From: Pedobacter cryophilus
GTDB lineage: Bacteria; Bacteroidota; Bacteroidia; Sphingobacteriales; Sphingobacteriaceae
Direction: 5' to 3'
Assembly (NCBI RefSeq): GCF_005116455.1
Contig: NZ_SWBP01000001.1
Coordinates: forward strand, 1,170,067 to 1,234,066
Length of the DNA stretch: 64,000 bases
Part shown: positions 42,618 to 53,011 of the stretch, in pieces
How the letters are laid out: the number at the start of each line of letters is the position of its first letter
How positions within the stretch are numbered: position 1 is the first letter of the stretch
Notes under the pieces: generated by a model
What the model was told of the DNA's origin: nothing
What the model saw: the letters and a program-made list of their open reading frames with translations, nothing else
Database searches by the model: none
Translations under genes and position numbers: made by a program

Positions 42618-43313
42618 TTAAAATGAGATTTGAATAGTAGGCGCAATAGAAATATTATTGATGCCTAACTGAAAAAGATATATAATATCGCTATTTAAAC
42701 CTATTGCCGCATTTTCGGAAATATTATAATTTAATTGAAGCTTTAAAGGGAAACCCCAGTCAAACTGTTTTGGGTCCTTTCCTGAGGTATAAAAATCAGT
42801 ACCTACAATAAAATAGTTCCCATTGGCATCTTTATCTATATCATATACAGCTCTAGAAACGTAAAGTTTATTAACTGCAATACCAATACCCGCTTGAAAG
42901 GAGAACTTATTTTTTTCCCAGTATTTATGGCTGTAAACTAATTGATAGTAAATCTCACGATGGTCTTCATTCTCTCCCCAGTAAAGTTCAGCTAAGTCAT
43001 TATAAGCTCTGGGTTTTTTAATGTAGGTAAATGAGAAACTAATTTCATTTTTTTTATTCCATTTATAAAATGCCTCTTGCTTTATTCCAAAATCAGTATA
43101 AACTTTATTGTTTTCAACATCATTTACTCGTGGCAATGGATTACCGAAAATACTAAGTTCTGGAGCTGATGTATTATCAGCACTTGATGACAGTAAATTG
43201 GCGTTAAAGGTATCAAAGTATATTCCGCCTCCACTTCTAAAACCAAATTTAGATTGAGAAAATACCGTATTTACCAAAAATATTAATGGGATAATTAAAG
43301 AAACTTTTTTCAT
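42618..43313 (-). CDS. Outer-membrane beta-barrel protein, hypothetical
   Basis: 231 residues from the ATG at 43313 (MKKVSLIIPLIFLVNTVFSQ signal), 11 codons inside the longest frame. The start of the mature chain, SKFGFRSGGGIYFD, resembles the downstream gene (SKFTYGLKTGIQFSD), pointing to tandem duplication. Beta-strand patterning continues to a final APTIQISF strand ending in Phe, as expected for an outer-membrane barrel. First gene of a two-gene leftward unit. Confidence 0.75.
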   Translation of the reverse strand: MKKVSLIIPLIFLVNTVFSQSKFGFRSGGGIYFDTFNANLLSSSADNTSAPELSIFGNPLPRVNDVENNKVYTDFGIKQEAFYKWNKKNEISFSFTYIKKPRAYNDLAELYWGENEDHREIYYQLVYSHKYWEKNKFSFQAGIGIAVNKLYVSRAVYDIDKDANGNYFIVGTDFYTSGKDPKQFDWGFPLKLQLNYNISENAAIGLNSDIIYLFQLGINNISIAPTIQISF

Positions 43314-43505
43314 AATAGATATTCTAAAAGTATAAAATAATCTCATTATCCCAACTAATTAGAGGAGATTATTTCACAGAATATATTTTAGTCTATCAGA
43401 AGTTTGAGGATTAGCTTAAATGAGCTCTTTGGATAAGGAATGGGAATGAAGTAGATTGCAACCAGTAATGGAGGTTGTTGTTATGCCTTATTTCTCCAAA
43501 ACAAA

Positions 43506-43530
43506 AAAGGAGATTTTTTAGGTCTCCTTT
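43506..43530 (-). terminator. Terminator after lspA
   Basis: AAAGGAGA (43506-43513) and TCTCCTTT (43523-43530) pair over 8 bp; on the minus strand the stem is followed by TTTGTTTT. It ends the ileS - DksA-like - lspA transcript. Confidence 0.75.
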
Positions 43531-43534
43531 ATGT

Positions 43535-44137
43535 TTAATCTTCTACTACTTCGCTATTGAGCGAGGGTTGCTCTTTAATTTCTTCTTTAAAATATCTTTT
43601 TTGGTAAATTAATATCATAATCACACCAATAGAAATAGAGGCATCGGCAATGTTAAATACTGGTCTAAAAAATATAAATTCTTCGCCACCCCAAACCGGA
43701 AACCAAGTTGGGAAATTTCCTTGCAGCAATGGGAAATAGAACATATCTACTACTCGGCCATGGAAAAGTTTTTCGTAATTATAAATTACCCCATAAAAAA
43801 CAGAATCAATAATGTTTCCTAAAGCACCGGCAAATATTAAAGCCACATTTATAACCAAGCCACGATGATATTTATACTTAATTAAATGATGTAAGCCGTA
43901 ACCAATACCACCAACAGCCAAAATTCTGAATAGGGAAAGGGCTAGTTTTCCGGCTTCGCCGCCAAACTCCATTCCAAAGGCCATTCCGTTATTTTCTGTA
44001 AAATGTATAATGGCCAAATCTTTAATCAGATGAAATTCTTGCCCAATAAACATGTTGGTTTTCACCCAAACTTTTAAAGCTTGATCGGCCAGTAAAATAA
44101 ATAAGATGGCAATAATTGGCTTGTTATAACCCTTCAT
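43535..44137 (-). CDS. lspA: Lipoprotein signal peptidase II
   Basis: 200 residues with four membrane helices. Catalytic aspartates occur in GRVVDMFYFP and FNIADASISIG, the hallmark pair of this aspartyl protease. It cleaves prolipoprotein signal peptides after lipidation of the Cys; many lipoprotein substrates are encoded in this window. The start codon overlaps the stop of the DksA-like gene (TAATG). A charged C-terminal tail of about 25 residues is typical for Bacteroidota. Confidence 0.96.
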   Translation of the reverse strand: MKGYNKPIIAILFILLADQALKVWVKTNMFIGQEFHLIKDLAIIHFTENNGMAFGMEFGGEAGKLALSLFRILAVGGIGYGLHHLIKYKYHRGLVINVALIFAGALGNIIDSVFYGVIYNYEKLFHGRVVDMFYFPLLQGNFPTWFPVWGGEEFIFFRPVFNIADASISIGVIMILIYQKRYFKEEIKEQPSLNSEVVED

Positions 44138-44523
44138 TAATATTGTTTTAATTTAGCTTCCATGCTTAAAGTAGCGTGAGGAACAGCCATTAATCTTTCT
44201 TTCTGAATCAATTTTCCGGTTTCTCGGCAAATTCCGTAAGTTTTATTTTCTATACGTACTAAAGCAGCTTCTAAATTCTCGATAAATTTTTTCTGACGAG
44301 CAGCTAATTGGTTCAATTGCTCTTTTTCTAAAGTAGCCGAACCGTCTTCTAAAGTTTTATAAGTACCGGCGGTATCATCCGTACCGTTTTTATTTGGGGA
44401 GCTTAATGAGTTAGCTAATGAGGCCAATTCTTCTTTAGCGCTATTTAATTTATCAGTAATCAGCGTTTTAAATTCTTTTAATTCAGAATCAGAATAACGT
44501 GTTTTTGTAGTTTTATTTTCCAT
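44137..44523 (-). CDS. TraR/DksA-family protein with degenerate zinc finger
   Basis: 128 residues. A long N-terminal helical hairpin (KEFKTLITDKLNSAKEELASLANSL) and the C-terminal family block YGICRETGKLIQKERLMAVPHATLS are recognisable. Only one Cys of the four zinc ligands remains, as usual for Bacteroidota members. It may bind RNA polymerase through the secondary channel like DksA. It is sandwiched between ileS (2 bp) and lspA (1-base overlap) in a conserved housekeeping operon. Confidence 0.9.
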   Translation of the reverse strand: MENKTTKTRYSDSELKEFKTLITDKLNSAKEELASLANSLSSPNKNGTDDTAGTYKTLEDGSATLEKEQLNQLAARQKKFIENLEAALVRIENKTYGICRETGKLIQKERLMAVPHATLSMEAKLKQY

Positions 44524-44525
44524 GT

Positions 44526-47500
44526 TTAGTCCTTCTTTATAGAGATCATTAATTTTGTTTCTTCTATTTCTATGGTATCTGCTTGCGTTAGGTTATCGCT
44601 CATTTCTAAGCGGGTAGCTAAAGTTTCGGCGCAAATATAAGATAAATTATTCTCCACTGCTTTAGCAATCACCTGATTGTTTTCTAGGGTAACAATTATC
44701 TTATCTATAACCTCAAAACCCAAATCTTTTCTTAAATTTTGAATCCTGTTAATCACTTCTCTGGCAATACCTTCTTCTTTTAATTCTTGTGAAATGGTAA
44801 CATCTAAAGCTACTGTTAATTTGCCCAAATTGGTGACTTGCCAGCCCGGTACATCTTCAGCAATAATTTCTACATCTTCTGGCAAAATGGTGTAAATATT
44901 ATTGGAAGCAGTAATCTCAGCCGAACCATTTTCTTCAAATGCTAATATTTGGCTATCGTTAAAATTACTAATCAAATCTGCAGCCACTTTCATATCCTTA
45001 CCTAGTTTTTTCCCTAGTGATTTAAAATTAGGTTTTATTTTCTTTTTGATAATGCCCGCTGTATCAGTAATGTACTCTATTTCTTTGATGTTGGTTTCTG
45101 ACAGTATTAATTCCTTTACGTTTTCTACTTTGTGTTTGAATTTTTTATCTAAAACCGGAAGCAAGATTTTACTTAATGGTTGACGAACATTTATGCCTAC
45201 TTTTTTACGTAAAGAAAGTACCATAGAAGAAATATCTTGTGCCAGTTGCATTCTTTCTTCTAATGCTTTATTTACCAAGTTTGGATGGTATTCTGGGAAA
45301 TCGGCTAAGTGAACCGAGCTGATGTTTTCTTTTTTGGTTACCGCATTTAAATCATGAAACAACCTATCAGAAAAGAATGGAGCGATTGGCGACATTAATT
45401 TGCTGATGGTAATTAAACAAGTATATAAAGTTTGGTAAGCCGAGATTTTATCTTCGGTGTATTCGCCTTTCCAAAAACGGCGACGACTTAAGCGTACAAA
45501 CCAATTACTCAAATGCTCATCTACAAAGTTTTGGATAGATCTTGCTGCTTTTGTAGGTTCAAAATCGTTGTAAAACTCATCTACTTCTTTAGATAAAGTA
45601 TTCAATAAAGAGATGATCCACTGGTCAATTTCTGGTCTGTTGGCTAATTCAATTTCTTCCTCGGCATAGGTAAATTTATCTATGTTGGCATAAAGCGAGA
45701 AGAAGGCGTAGGTATTGTATAAAGTGCCAAAAAACTTACGGCGAACTTCATCTAGGCCTTCTAAATTGAATTTTAAATTATCCCATGGTGATGCATTAGA
45801 AATCATATACCAACGGGTAGCATCAGCACCATAAGTTTCTATGGTAGAAAACGGATCAACAGCATTGCCTAAACGTTTAGACATTTTATTGCCGTTTTTA
45901 TCTAATACCAAGCCGTTAGAAATTACATTTTTAAAGGCAATTCCAGGGTTGTTATTTTTTTGATTGACTGCTTTTATATCCTCACTGGCTTCGCTTAACA
46001 TGGTGGCAATGGCATGCAAAGTAAAAAACCAACCACGAGTTTGGTCTACACCTTCGGCAATAAAATCTGCTGGGTAAGCGCTTTCAAATGCTTCTTTGTT
46101 TTCAAAAGGATAATGCCATTGTGCATAAGGCATGGCGCCAGAATCAAACCAAACGTCAATTAAATCTAATTCACGAAACATCTTTTTTCCATCGGCGGAA
46201 GCCAAAACAACATCATCTACAAAAGGGCGGTGCATATCTGCCAAACGGAAACCCTGCGGCATAAAGCCTAAAACAGCGGCTTTATCAATTTCTTGGTTTA
46301 GCTCTTCAATAGAACCAATACATTTTTCTTCGGTACCGTCTTCGGTTCTCCAAATTGGTAAAGGTGTGCCCCAGTATCTTGAGCGAGAAAGATTCCAATC
46401 CACCAAGTTCTCTAACCAATTACCAAAACGCCCGGTTCCGGTGCTTTCTGGTTTCCAGTTAATGGTTTTATTAAGGGCAACTAATTTTTCTTTAACAGCG
46501 GTAGTTTTAATAAACCAACTATCTAATGGATAGTATAAAATTGGTTTATCAGTTCGCCAGCAATGTGGGTAACTGTGTTCGTATTTTTTAACGTCAAAAG
46601 CCTTGTTATCTTCTTTAAGTTTAATGGCAATTAAAACATCTGTCCCTCTAAAGTCTTTTTCCGCTCTTTCTGCATCACTATAATATTCTTCTCTCACATA
46701 AAGTCCGGCAAAATCGGTCACTTCTTTTACAAATTTACCTTGCTTATCTACCAAAGGAAATTCGTTGCCTTTTTCGTCGTACACCATTACAGATGGGACG
46801 TTATTTTCTTTACAAGCTCTAAAATCGTCGGCTCCAAAAACAGAAGCAGTATGCACAATTCCAGTTCCGTCTTCAGTAGTTACAAAATCAGCGGGAATGA
46901 CTCTGAATGCATTTTTTTCTAAATCTTCATTAGTGGTGCCATCATAAGGCATTAATTGCCAATAGCGCAAACCAATTAAATCTTTTCCAGAAAACTCGGC
47001 GGTTATTTCCCAAGGAATTACTTTATCGCCACCTTTATAATCCTGAAAAGAAGCATTTTGACCTTCAGTTTTAAAATATTTAGCAACTAACTCTTTCGCT
47101 AAAACTACGCTTGTAGGTAAAAAAGTGTATTGGTTAAAGGTTTTAACTTTTACGTAGGTAATTTTTTCGCCAACAGCTAAAGCACAGTTAGAAGGTAAAG
47201 TCCAGGGTGTGGTTGTCCAGGCAATTATTGAAGTATCTTCTTCTGGTGTTTCAAATAAAACATTGATTAAAGGATGAATTTGATCTGTTTTTAACCTGAA
47301 TTGCGCAACAATAGAAGTGTCTTTAATATCACGATAAGTACCAGGTTGGTTTAATTCGTGAGAGCTTAATCCGGTTCCGGCAGCTGGAGAATAAGGCTGT
47401 ACGGTATATCCCTTATATAAAAATCCTTTTTGGTGTAGTTGTTTTAATATCCACCAAAGAGATTCTATGTATTCGTTTTTGTAGGTGATGTATGGATCTT

Positions 47501-47930
47501 CTAAATCAACCCAATAACCCATTTTTTCGGTCAAATCATTCCAAACATCGGTATAACGCATTACCTCTTTACGGCAAGCGTCATTGTATTCTTCTACAGT
47601 AATTTTCTTTCCGATATCTTCTTTGGTGATGCCTAAAGATTTTTCTACTGCTAATTCTATAGGTAAACCATGGGTGTCCCAACCACCTTTACGTTTAACC
47701 TGAAAGCCTTTTAAAGTTTTATATCTACAAAAAATATCTTTAATAGAACGGGCCATTACATGGTGAATACCCGGCATTCCATTAGCTGAAGGTGGACCTT
47801 CAAAAAATGTATAAGGTTTAGAATCAGGTCTGTTTTGTATGCTTTTTTCGAAAATTTTGTTGGCTTTCCACCCCGCTAAAACCTCTTTGCCTATTTGTGA
47901 TAAATTAAGTTGTTTATATTCTTTGTACAT
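44526..47930 (-). CDS. ileS: Isoleucyl-tRNA synthetase
   Basis: 1134 residues. The class I signature is in PSANGMPGIHHVMAR near residue 50, the editing domain has the TTPWTLPSNCALAVG motif, and KMSKR follows KNGN. The C-terminal region is long, as in the eukaryote-like (type 2, mupirocin-resistant) IleRS group; assigning that type is an inference from length and the GIHH form of HIGH. It heads an operon with the DksA-like gene and lspA. Confidence 0.97.
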   Translation of the reverse strand: MYKEYKQLNLSQIGKEVLAGWKANKIFEKSIQNRPDSKPYTFFEGPPSANGMPGIHHVMARSIKDIFCRYKTLKGFQVKRKGGWDTHGLPIELAVEKSLGITKEDIGKKITVEEYNDACRKEVMRYTDVWNDLTEKMGYWVDLEDPYITYKNEYIESLWWILKQLHQKGFLYKGYTVQPYSPAAGTGLSSHELNQPGTYRDIKDTSIVAQFRLKTDQIHPLINVLFETPEEDTSIIAWTTTPWTLPSNCALAVGEKITYVKVKTFNQYTFLPTSVVLAKELVAKYFKTEGQNASFQDYKGGDKVIPWEITAEFSGKDLIGLRYWQLMPYDGTTNEDLEKNAFRVIPADFVTTEDGTGIVHTASVFGADDFRACKENNVPSVMVYDEKGNEFPLVDKQGKFVKEVTDFAGLYVREEYYSDAERAEKDFRGTDVLIAIKLKEDNKAFDVKKYEHSYPHCWRTDKPILYYPLDSWFIKTTAVKEKLVALNKTINWKPESTGTGRFGNWLENLVDWNLSRSRYWGTPLPIWRTEDGTEEKCIGSIEELNQEIDKAAVLGFMPQGFRLADMHRPFVDDVVLASADGKKMFRELDLIDVWFDSGAMPYAQWHYPFENKEAFESAYPADFIAEGVDQTRGWFFTLHAIATMLSEASEDIKAVNQKNNNPGIAFKNVISNGLVLDKNGNKMSKRLGNAVDPFSTIETYGADATRWYMISNASPWDNLKFNLEGLDEVRRKFFGTLYNTYAFFSLYANIDKFTYAEEEIELANRPEIDQWIISLLNTLSKEVDEFYNDFEPTKAARSIQNFVDEHLSNWFVRLSRRRFWKGEYTEDKISAYQTLYTCLITISKLMSPIAPFFSDRLFHDLNAVTKKENISSVHLADFPEYHPNLVNKALEERMQLAQDISSMVLSLRKKVGINVRQPLSKILLPVLDKKFKHKVENVKELILSETNIKEIEYITDTAGIIKKKIKPNFKSLGKKLGKDMKVAADLISNFNDSQILAFEENGSAEITASNNIYTILPEDVEIIAEDVPGWQVTNLGKLTVALDVTISQELKEEGIAREVINRIQNLRKDLGFEVIDKIIVTLENNQVIAKAVENNLSYICAETLATRLEMSDNLTQADTIEIEETKLMISIKKD

Positions 47931-47958
47931 CAGCGCTTTTCTCCAAAAATTAAGGTTG

Positions 47959-47966
47959 CAAATTTA
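47959..47966 (-). promoter_or_regulatory. -7 promoter element of ileS
   Basis: Minus strand TAAATTTG, exact TAnnTTTG match, 28 bp upstream of the ileS start. A T-rich -33 region (GGTTTTTTC) lies at suitable distance. Confidence 0.42.
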
Positions 47967-48147
47967 CGCATTTGAGTTGAAAAAACCGATATAAAAGCTC
48001 ATTTAATGGGCTAATTTTTTAACCTAATAAATTGACAGTAAATGGGATGTTTTTTTTAATGATGAAATTCTAAACGATACCTGATGCGATAGAGAAATCT
48101 GTTTTTTGGAGAGGTATTTGTTTAGTTTTAGTTAAATTACGATAAGC

Positions 48148-48342
48148 ATGTTAATGTTAAGAAAATCAATTCCGGTATTTAAAATAGGGATAGTTATTAC
48201 CGCAATAGGGGCTGGGCTTTACTTTTATAATGAAGATTACGGCAAATTTGTAACCGGTGCGGGTTTAGTAACCTTATCTGTTGCTTTGGCTTTATATGTT
48301 TTCTTTATGTTTAGAAGGTATGGAGATAAGAGCAGAAATTAA
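48148..48342 (+). CDS. Small two-helix membrane protein, 64 aa
   Basis: The product has two hydrophobic helices (VFKIGIVITAIGAGLYFY and VTLSVALALYVFFMF) joined by a short loop with N-E-D-Y, and a basic C-terminus (RRYGDKSRN) that would stay in the cytoplasm. A second in-frame ATG two codons later is equally possible. No family recognised. It is flanked by the divergent ileS promoter region and a convergent transporter gene, so it is transcribed alone. Confidence 0.65.
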   Translation: MLMLRKSIPVFKIGIVITAIGAGLYFYNEDYGKFVTGAGLVTLSVALALYVFFMFRRYGDKSRN

Positions 48343-48361
48343 TTTTAATCAAATTCTAAAA

Positions 48362-50656
48362 TCACTTGTTTTTTTGAAAGCTTAGCAATAAAGCAGGTAA
48401 AAAAATAAGGTTAAAAAGCATGGCTAAAACTAAAGTGATGGCCAATAAAGTTCCTAAAGCTACTGTTCCGCCAAAGGTAGAGAAAGCAAAAACTCCAAAT
48501 CCAAAAAATAGAATAATTGCCGTATAAATCATGCTAAAGCCTGTTTCTTTAATGGTTTTAGATATAATTTGCGAAATGCTTTGGTTCCCTAATTTTAATT
48601 CTTGTTTATAGCTGGTTAAAAAGTAAATGGTTTGGTCTGATGCAATTCCCAATGCAATGCTAAAAATAAGAATGGTAGACGGTTTTAACGGAATACCAAA
48701 ATAACCCATTAAACCGGCGGTTATTAATAAAGGGATAAGATTTGGTAAAATAGAAATGATAATCATTTTAAAACCTCTAAATAAAACCCACATAATAGTA
48801 GCTATGAGTAAAATAGCTAACAACAAACTGTCTCTTAAATTAGACACTAAATAGTTGCTTCCCTTCACATACATCACTATAGGGCCTGTAAATTCTACCT
48901 GATATTTGGCTGGATTAAAAATAGAATCGACTCTTGGTTTTAACTCTTTTAAAAGTTCATTTACTCGTTTTGAGCCCACATCTTTCATTTGAAATGTAAT
49001 GCGAGAAACCTGCCTGTCTTTATCTAAAAAACTTTGCATCATATTGTTTTTCTTTCCTGAATTGGCGGCGTAAAGTAGGATAAAATTTTTCTCCATATCG
49101 TTTGGGATGCGGTAAAAAGTCGGATTGCCATTGTAGAAAGCCTGCGATGAATATTTAAGTACGCTGGTTAAAGAAATAGACCTGCTAAACTCAGGGTAAG
49201 AGGAGATAAGTTGTTCTAAACGGTCTGTTTTTTTGATATTTGATAGACTAATAATGCCATTTTTTTTCTTTGCATCTATGGTAATTTCCATTGGTAAAAC
49301 GCCATTAAAAGAGGCTTCAAAAAACTTTAAATCCTGATAAACCGGGTCATTTTTAGGTAAATCATCAACCATTAAGCCATTAATATTGATTTTAGAAATT
49401 CCAATAAACGCTAAAACGGTAATAAAACCCACTGCGTAATAAATGCTTTTTCTGTATTGATGAACGTAAGCATCAACTTTGTTTAAAAGCCAATCTAAAA
49501 TGCGCCATTCATTTTTTGTATCGGTTTTAATTTTTGGAGCAGGTAAAAAGCTAAAAATTATGGGGAGCATAAAAAGGCAAATCATCCAGGTAAACATCAC
49601 ACCAATACCGGCAGTAATTCCAAATTCTTTTAACACATCGCTTTGCGTAAAATATAAAACGCCAAAACCCACAGCAGTTGTTAAATTGGCTATAAATGTG
49701 GTGATAGAAATTTTCTCAATGGTGATGCTTAATGCATTTTGTTGATGCTGATTTTTAATAAATTCAGATTGGTATTTATTGATGATTAAAACGCTGTTTG
49801 GAATACCAATAATCACAATTAAAGGAGGGATGATGCCGGTAAGTAAAGTGATTTCGAAACCTAACAATTCCATTAAAGCCAGACTCCAAACTACCCCAAA
49901 TAAAACAAACAGAACAGGAAATAAAACCGCATAAAATGAGCGGAAAAACAACCACAAAATAATAGCCGATATTAAAATAGAAAGGCCTAAAAACAGGGTG
50001 AATTCTTTGGCTATTAAACCACTAACTACGGTTTTTATATAAGGTAAACCCGAATAATGGACTATAATTTTTTCTTGTTTTGCAAATTGCTCCGCCTGCT
50101 TATGAATTTGATTAATTACTTTAATTTGGTTTGCCGATACTAGTGTTTTATCATCAAAAGTAATGGCCATAATACTGGCGTTTTTATCGGCATTAAATAA
50201 GAAATCTTTGTAAAAAGGAAGATTTAATAAGGTTTGCTTAACGCTATCTAATTGGGCTTGGTTTTTAATGGAATTACTAACTAAAGGGCTGAGAATAAAT
50301 TTTTTATTTACTGTATCTTTCTTTAATTCTACCAAATTGGCCAAAGAAATTACTTGTTGTATCCCTTTTATATTTTTAATATTTTGATGAAGTTTAAACC
50401 AGGCATTAAAAAAATCTTTTTTAAATAATTGATGGGTTTGTATGCCTAAAACCATTACGCTGCCGTCTTCTCCAAATTTCTTTTTAAATGCAGCGTATTT
50501 AATATAAGTAGAATCGGTGGTTGGTAATATTTTACCGGGGTTGTAAGCTAGTTTTACTTTTGTAGCTTGGAAAGTAGCAAATAAAGTACTCATCAAAAAG
50601 AAAGCGAGAATGAGTTTTCTGTTATTAAGAATAAATTGGGATAAATAAATCCACAT
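48362..50656 (-). CDS. RND/MMPL-family transporter
   Basis: 764 residues with the duplicated RND layout: one helix, a large periplasmic domain, five helices, then the same again. Patterns such as SVLIINKYQSEF and GIASDQTIYFLTSYKQEL mark helix 4 of each half. The subfamily (MMPL/SSD, COG1033) exports lipids, hopanoids or hydrophobic compounds using the proton gradient. No adaptor or outer-membrane channel gene is adjacent. The Asp in helix 4 of the second half is retained; the first half has Asn. Confidence 0.88.
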   Translation of the reverse strand: MWIYLSQFILNNRKLILAFFLMSTLFATFQATKVKLAYNPGKILPTTDSTYIKYAAFKKKFGEDGSVMVLGIQTHQLFKKDFFNAWFKLHQNIKNIKGIQQVISLANLVELKKDTVNKKFILSPLVSNSIKNQAQLDSVKQTLLNLPFYKDFLFNADKNASIMAITFDDKTLVSANQIKVINQIHKQAEQFAKQEKIIVHYSGLPYIKTVVSGLIAKEFTLFLGLSILISAIILWLFFRSFYAVLFPVLFVLFGVVWSLALMELLGFEITLLTGIIPPLIVIIGIPNSVLIINKYQSEFIKNQHQQNALSITIEKISITTFIANLTTAVGFGVLYFTQSDVLKEFGITAGIGVMFTWMICLFMLPIIFSFLPAPKIKTDTKNEWRILDWLLNKVDAYVHQYRKSIYYAVGFITVLAFIGISKININGLMVDDLPKNDPVYQDLKFFEASFNGVLPMEITIDAKKKNGIISLSNIKKTDRLEQLISSYPEFSRSISLTSVLKYSSQAFYNGNPTFYRIPNDMEKNFILLYAANSGKKNNMMQSFLDKDRQVSRITFQMKDVGSKRVNELLKELKPRVDSIFNPAKYQVEFTGPIVMYVKGSNYLVSNLRDSLLLAILLIATIMWVLFRGFKMIIISILPNLIPLLITAGLMGYFGIPLKPSTILIFSIALGIASDQTIYFLTSYKQELKLGNQSISQIISKTIKETGFSMIYTAIILFFGFGVFAFSTFGGTVALGTLLAITLVLAMLFNLIFLPALLLSFQKNK

Positions 50657-50752
50657 AGTTTTGTTTCTGATTTGTTTTTAAACTCCAAAAGAGATGACTC
50701 CAAATTTCTACTTATCTTCTTTTAGGAATTTACGTAATTTAGAAGCGTGAAG

Positions 50753-53011
50753 ATGCTTAGAATTTCATTGTTTTTGGGATGCTTTTTTTGTGGTTTATTA
50801 ACCTTTGGTCAGCAGGTGCCTATTGGCCAATGGCGAACGCATTTACCCTATAATTCAGTAGTATCTATTGATGCGGGCGACCAAGAAATTTATTGTGGTA
50901 CCAAAGGCGGAATTTTCACTTTAGATAAAACCGCTGGGGAGCTTAAAAAACTATCAACCATAGATGGTTTAGCCGAAATTAATGTAGCCACATTAGCCTT
51001 TAATGCCACCACCAATCAATTAATGGTGGCTTATGAAAACTCTAATATTGATTTATTAAGCGGAGATAAAATTTACCATTTAACAGATATTTTTGATAAA
51101 ACAGGTTTAGGAAATAAGCGCATCAATGCCATTACTTTTAAAAATGAATTGGCTTATTTAAGCTGTGGATTTGGAATTGTAGTTTATGATCTCCTCAAAA
51201 GAGAGGTGAAAGACACTTACTTTATTGGTAACGGAGGCAGCAATTTAGAGATCTACAAAATTGCTATAGAGCAGCAAAATATATTTGCCACCACTGCTGA
51301 TGGGCTTTATCAAGCCAGTTTAAACAACCCCTTATTAGCAGATTTTAATTCCTGGACAAAGCATGGTGTTTCCCAATCTTATCCCGGAGGAATAAGCACT
51401 TCTATAGCGAGTTTTGATGGCTTTATTTATGGCGTTTTTGGCAATAGCATTTATAAATTTAAAGATACGGGCTGGCAATTAACCCAAATTTTTGGTACTG
51501 ATGTAAAATCATTAAGAGTGAGCGAAAACAAGCTTTTAACCATCGCACCGTTCAGAATTATCAGTTATGATGTGAATGAAAATATCAGCAAAAACATTCA
51601 AAACACTGCTAATTTCTCCTCAGCTAACGATGTGATTTTAGATCAAGATCAATCTGTTTTAATTGCCGATGGGAAAAAGGGATTGGTGAAAACAATGAAT
51701 GGAACTTCGTTTAGCAATATTTTACCTAATGGTCCAAATACCATCGCTGTAAAGGAACTTAAATATCTTGATGGAAAAATAATTCTTTCTCCAGGTGCTA
51801 TTACCGAAACTTTTGCGCCTACTTTTAATAATGATGGTTTTTCTGTTTTTGAAAACGAAGGTTGGACAAGTTTTAGCAGCACTAACATTCCAGCTTTTGC
51901 GCCCATAAGAGATGTGGTTACAGCCACAGAAGATATCAGCAATCAAAAAAAATATTTAGGTTCATATTTTAACGGATTGGTAGAATTTAGTGCAGATCAA
52001 TCGCTAAAAATTTATAATCAAAATAATAGCAGCTTGCAAACTACCATCGGCGATCCAGCTTCTATCCGTGTAAACGGAGTGGTTTTAGATAAAGAAAATA
52101 ACCTTTGGGTTTCGCAATATGGGGTTACGCAACCACTCTCTGTAAAATCTGCATCAGGCCAATGGACAGCTTTTGGTTTCCCTGATGTTTTGATCAATCC
52201 TTTTACAGAAGTCAGCGGCTTATTGATAGATCAGAATAATAACAAATGGTTAAAATTAAGAAACTCGGGAATTATCGTTTTTAACGGTACAAAATATAAA
52301 AAACTCGGTTTTACTACTAATGATGGCGGCATACCCGGAAGTAATGTAAATGCTTTAATTTTAGATAAAGAGAATGCCGTTTGGGTAGGAACAAATAAAG
52401 GAGTAGCCATTTTTTATGATACAGAAAATATCTTTTCGGGGCTTAATGCCGATATTCCTAATGTTGTGGAAGGTGGTTTTTTAAGACCATTGTTAAGTGC
52501 CGAAAACATCAATTGTATTGCTGTTGATGGCGCAAACAGAAAATGGATTGGTACTGATAATGGCGTTTGGCTTTTTAGTGCTGATGGAACCAAACAAATC
52601 TTATTTTTTAATAAAGATAACAGTCCGCTTTTAAGCAATAAAGTAGTAACCATTACCATTGACAGCCAAAGCGGGGAGGTTTTTTTTGGGACAGGGGCAG
52701 GAATTATTTCTTATAAAGGAGATGCAACAGAACCGGTTAATAAAATGAATAAAATTACCGTTTACCCCAACCCAGTGAGGCCAGGTTTTAACGGAACCAT
52801 TGGTATTAAAGGCTTAAGCGAAAAAGCGAATGTTAAAATTACTGATATTAACGGGGTTTTAGTTTATGAAACTATTTCTAACGGCGGCGAAGCCACTTGG
52901 AATGGAAAAAACTTTAGCGGCGAGGAAGCTTCTTCTGGCATTTATTTGGTTTTAATTGTAAACCCAGATGGGACTGATACCGCCGTTTCTAAAATTTTAA
53001 TTGTAAGATAA
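50753..53011 (+). CDS. porZ: T9SS component PorZ
   Basis: 752 residues from the ATG at 50753; a GTG two codons earlier is in frame. Signal peptide ends TFGQ. The mature start VPIGQWRTHLPYNSVVSI and successive propeller blades with W-V-G-T-x-x-G motifs are typical of PorZ, which has two seven-bladed propellers. The last 80 residues form a type A T9SS sorting domain (ITVYPNPVRPG to SKILIVR). PorZ is an outer-membrane-surface part of the attachment complex that delivers A-LPS to cargo. It shares a TAATG junction with recO. Confidence 0.92.
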   Translation: MLRISLFLGCFFCGLLTFGQQVPIGQWRTHLPYNSVVSIDAGDQEIYCGTKGGIFTLDKTAGELKKLSTIDGLAEINVATLAFNATTNQLMVAYENSNIDLLSGDKIYHLTDIFDKTGLGNKRINAITFKNELAYLSCGFGIVVYDLLKREVKDTYFIGNGGSNLEIYKIAIEQQNIFATTADGLYQASLNNPLLADFNSWTKHGVSQSYPGGISTSIASFDGFIYGVFGNSIYKFKDTGWQLTQIFGTDVKSLRVSENKLLTIAPFRIISYDVNENISKNIQNTANFSSANDVILDQDQSVLIADGKKGLVKTMNGTSFSNILPNGPNTIAVKELKYLDGKIILSPGAITETFAPTFNNDGFSVFENEGWTSFSSTNIPAFAPIRDVVTATEDISNQKKYLGSYFNGLVEFSADQSLKIYNQNNSSLQTTIGDPASIRVNGVVLDKENNLWVSQYGVTQPLSVKSASGQWTAFGFPDVLINPFTEVSGLLIDQNNNKWLKLRNSGIIVFNGTKYKKLGFTTNDGGIPGSNVNALILDKENAVWVGTNKGVAIFYDTENIFSGLNADIPNVVEGGFLRPLLSAENINCIAVDGANRKWIGTDNGVWLFSADGTKQILFFNKDNSPLLSNKVVTITIDSQSGEVFFGTGAGIISYKGDATEPVNKMNKITVYPNPVRPGFNGTIGIKGLSEKANVKITDINGVLVYETISNGGEATWNGKNFSGEEASSGIYLVLIVNPDGTDTAVSKILIVR

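Noticed and set aside
44137..44523. Classical zinc-finger DksA
   Set aside because: Only one cysteine of the C4 finger remains, so I describe it as a degenerate TraR/DksA-family protein and give no dksA symbol.
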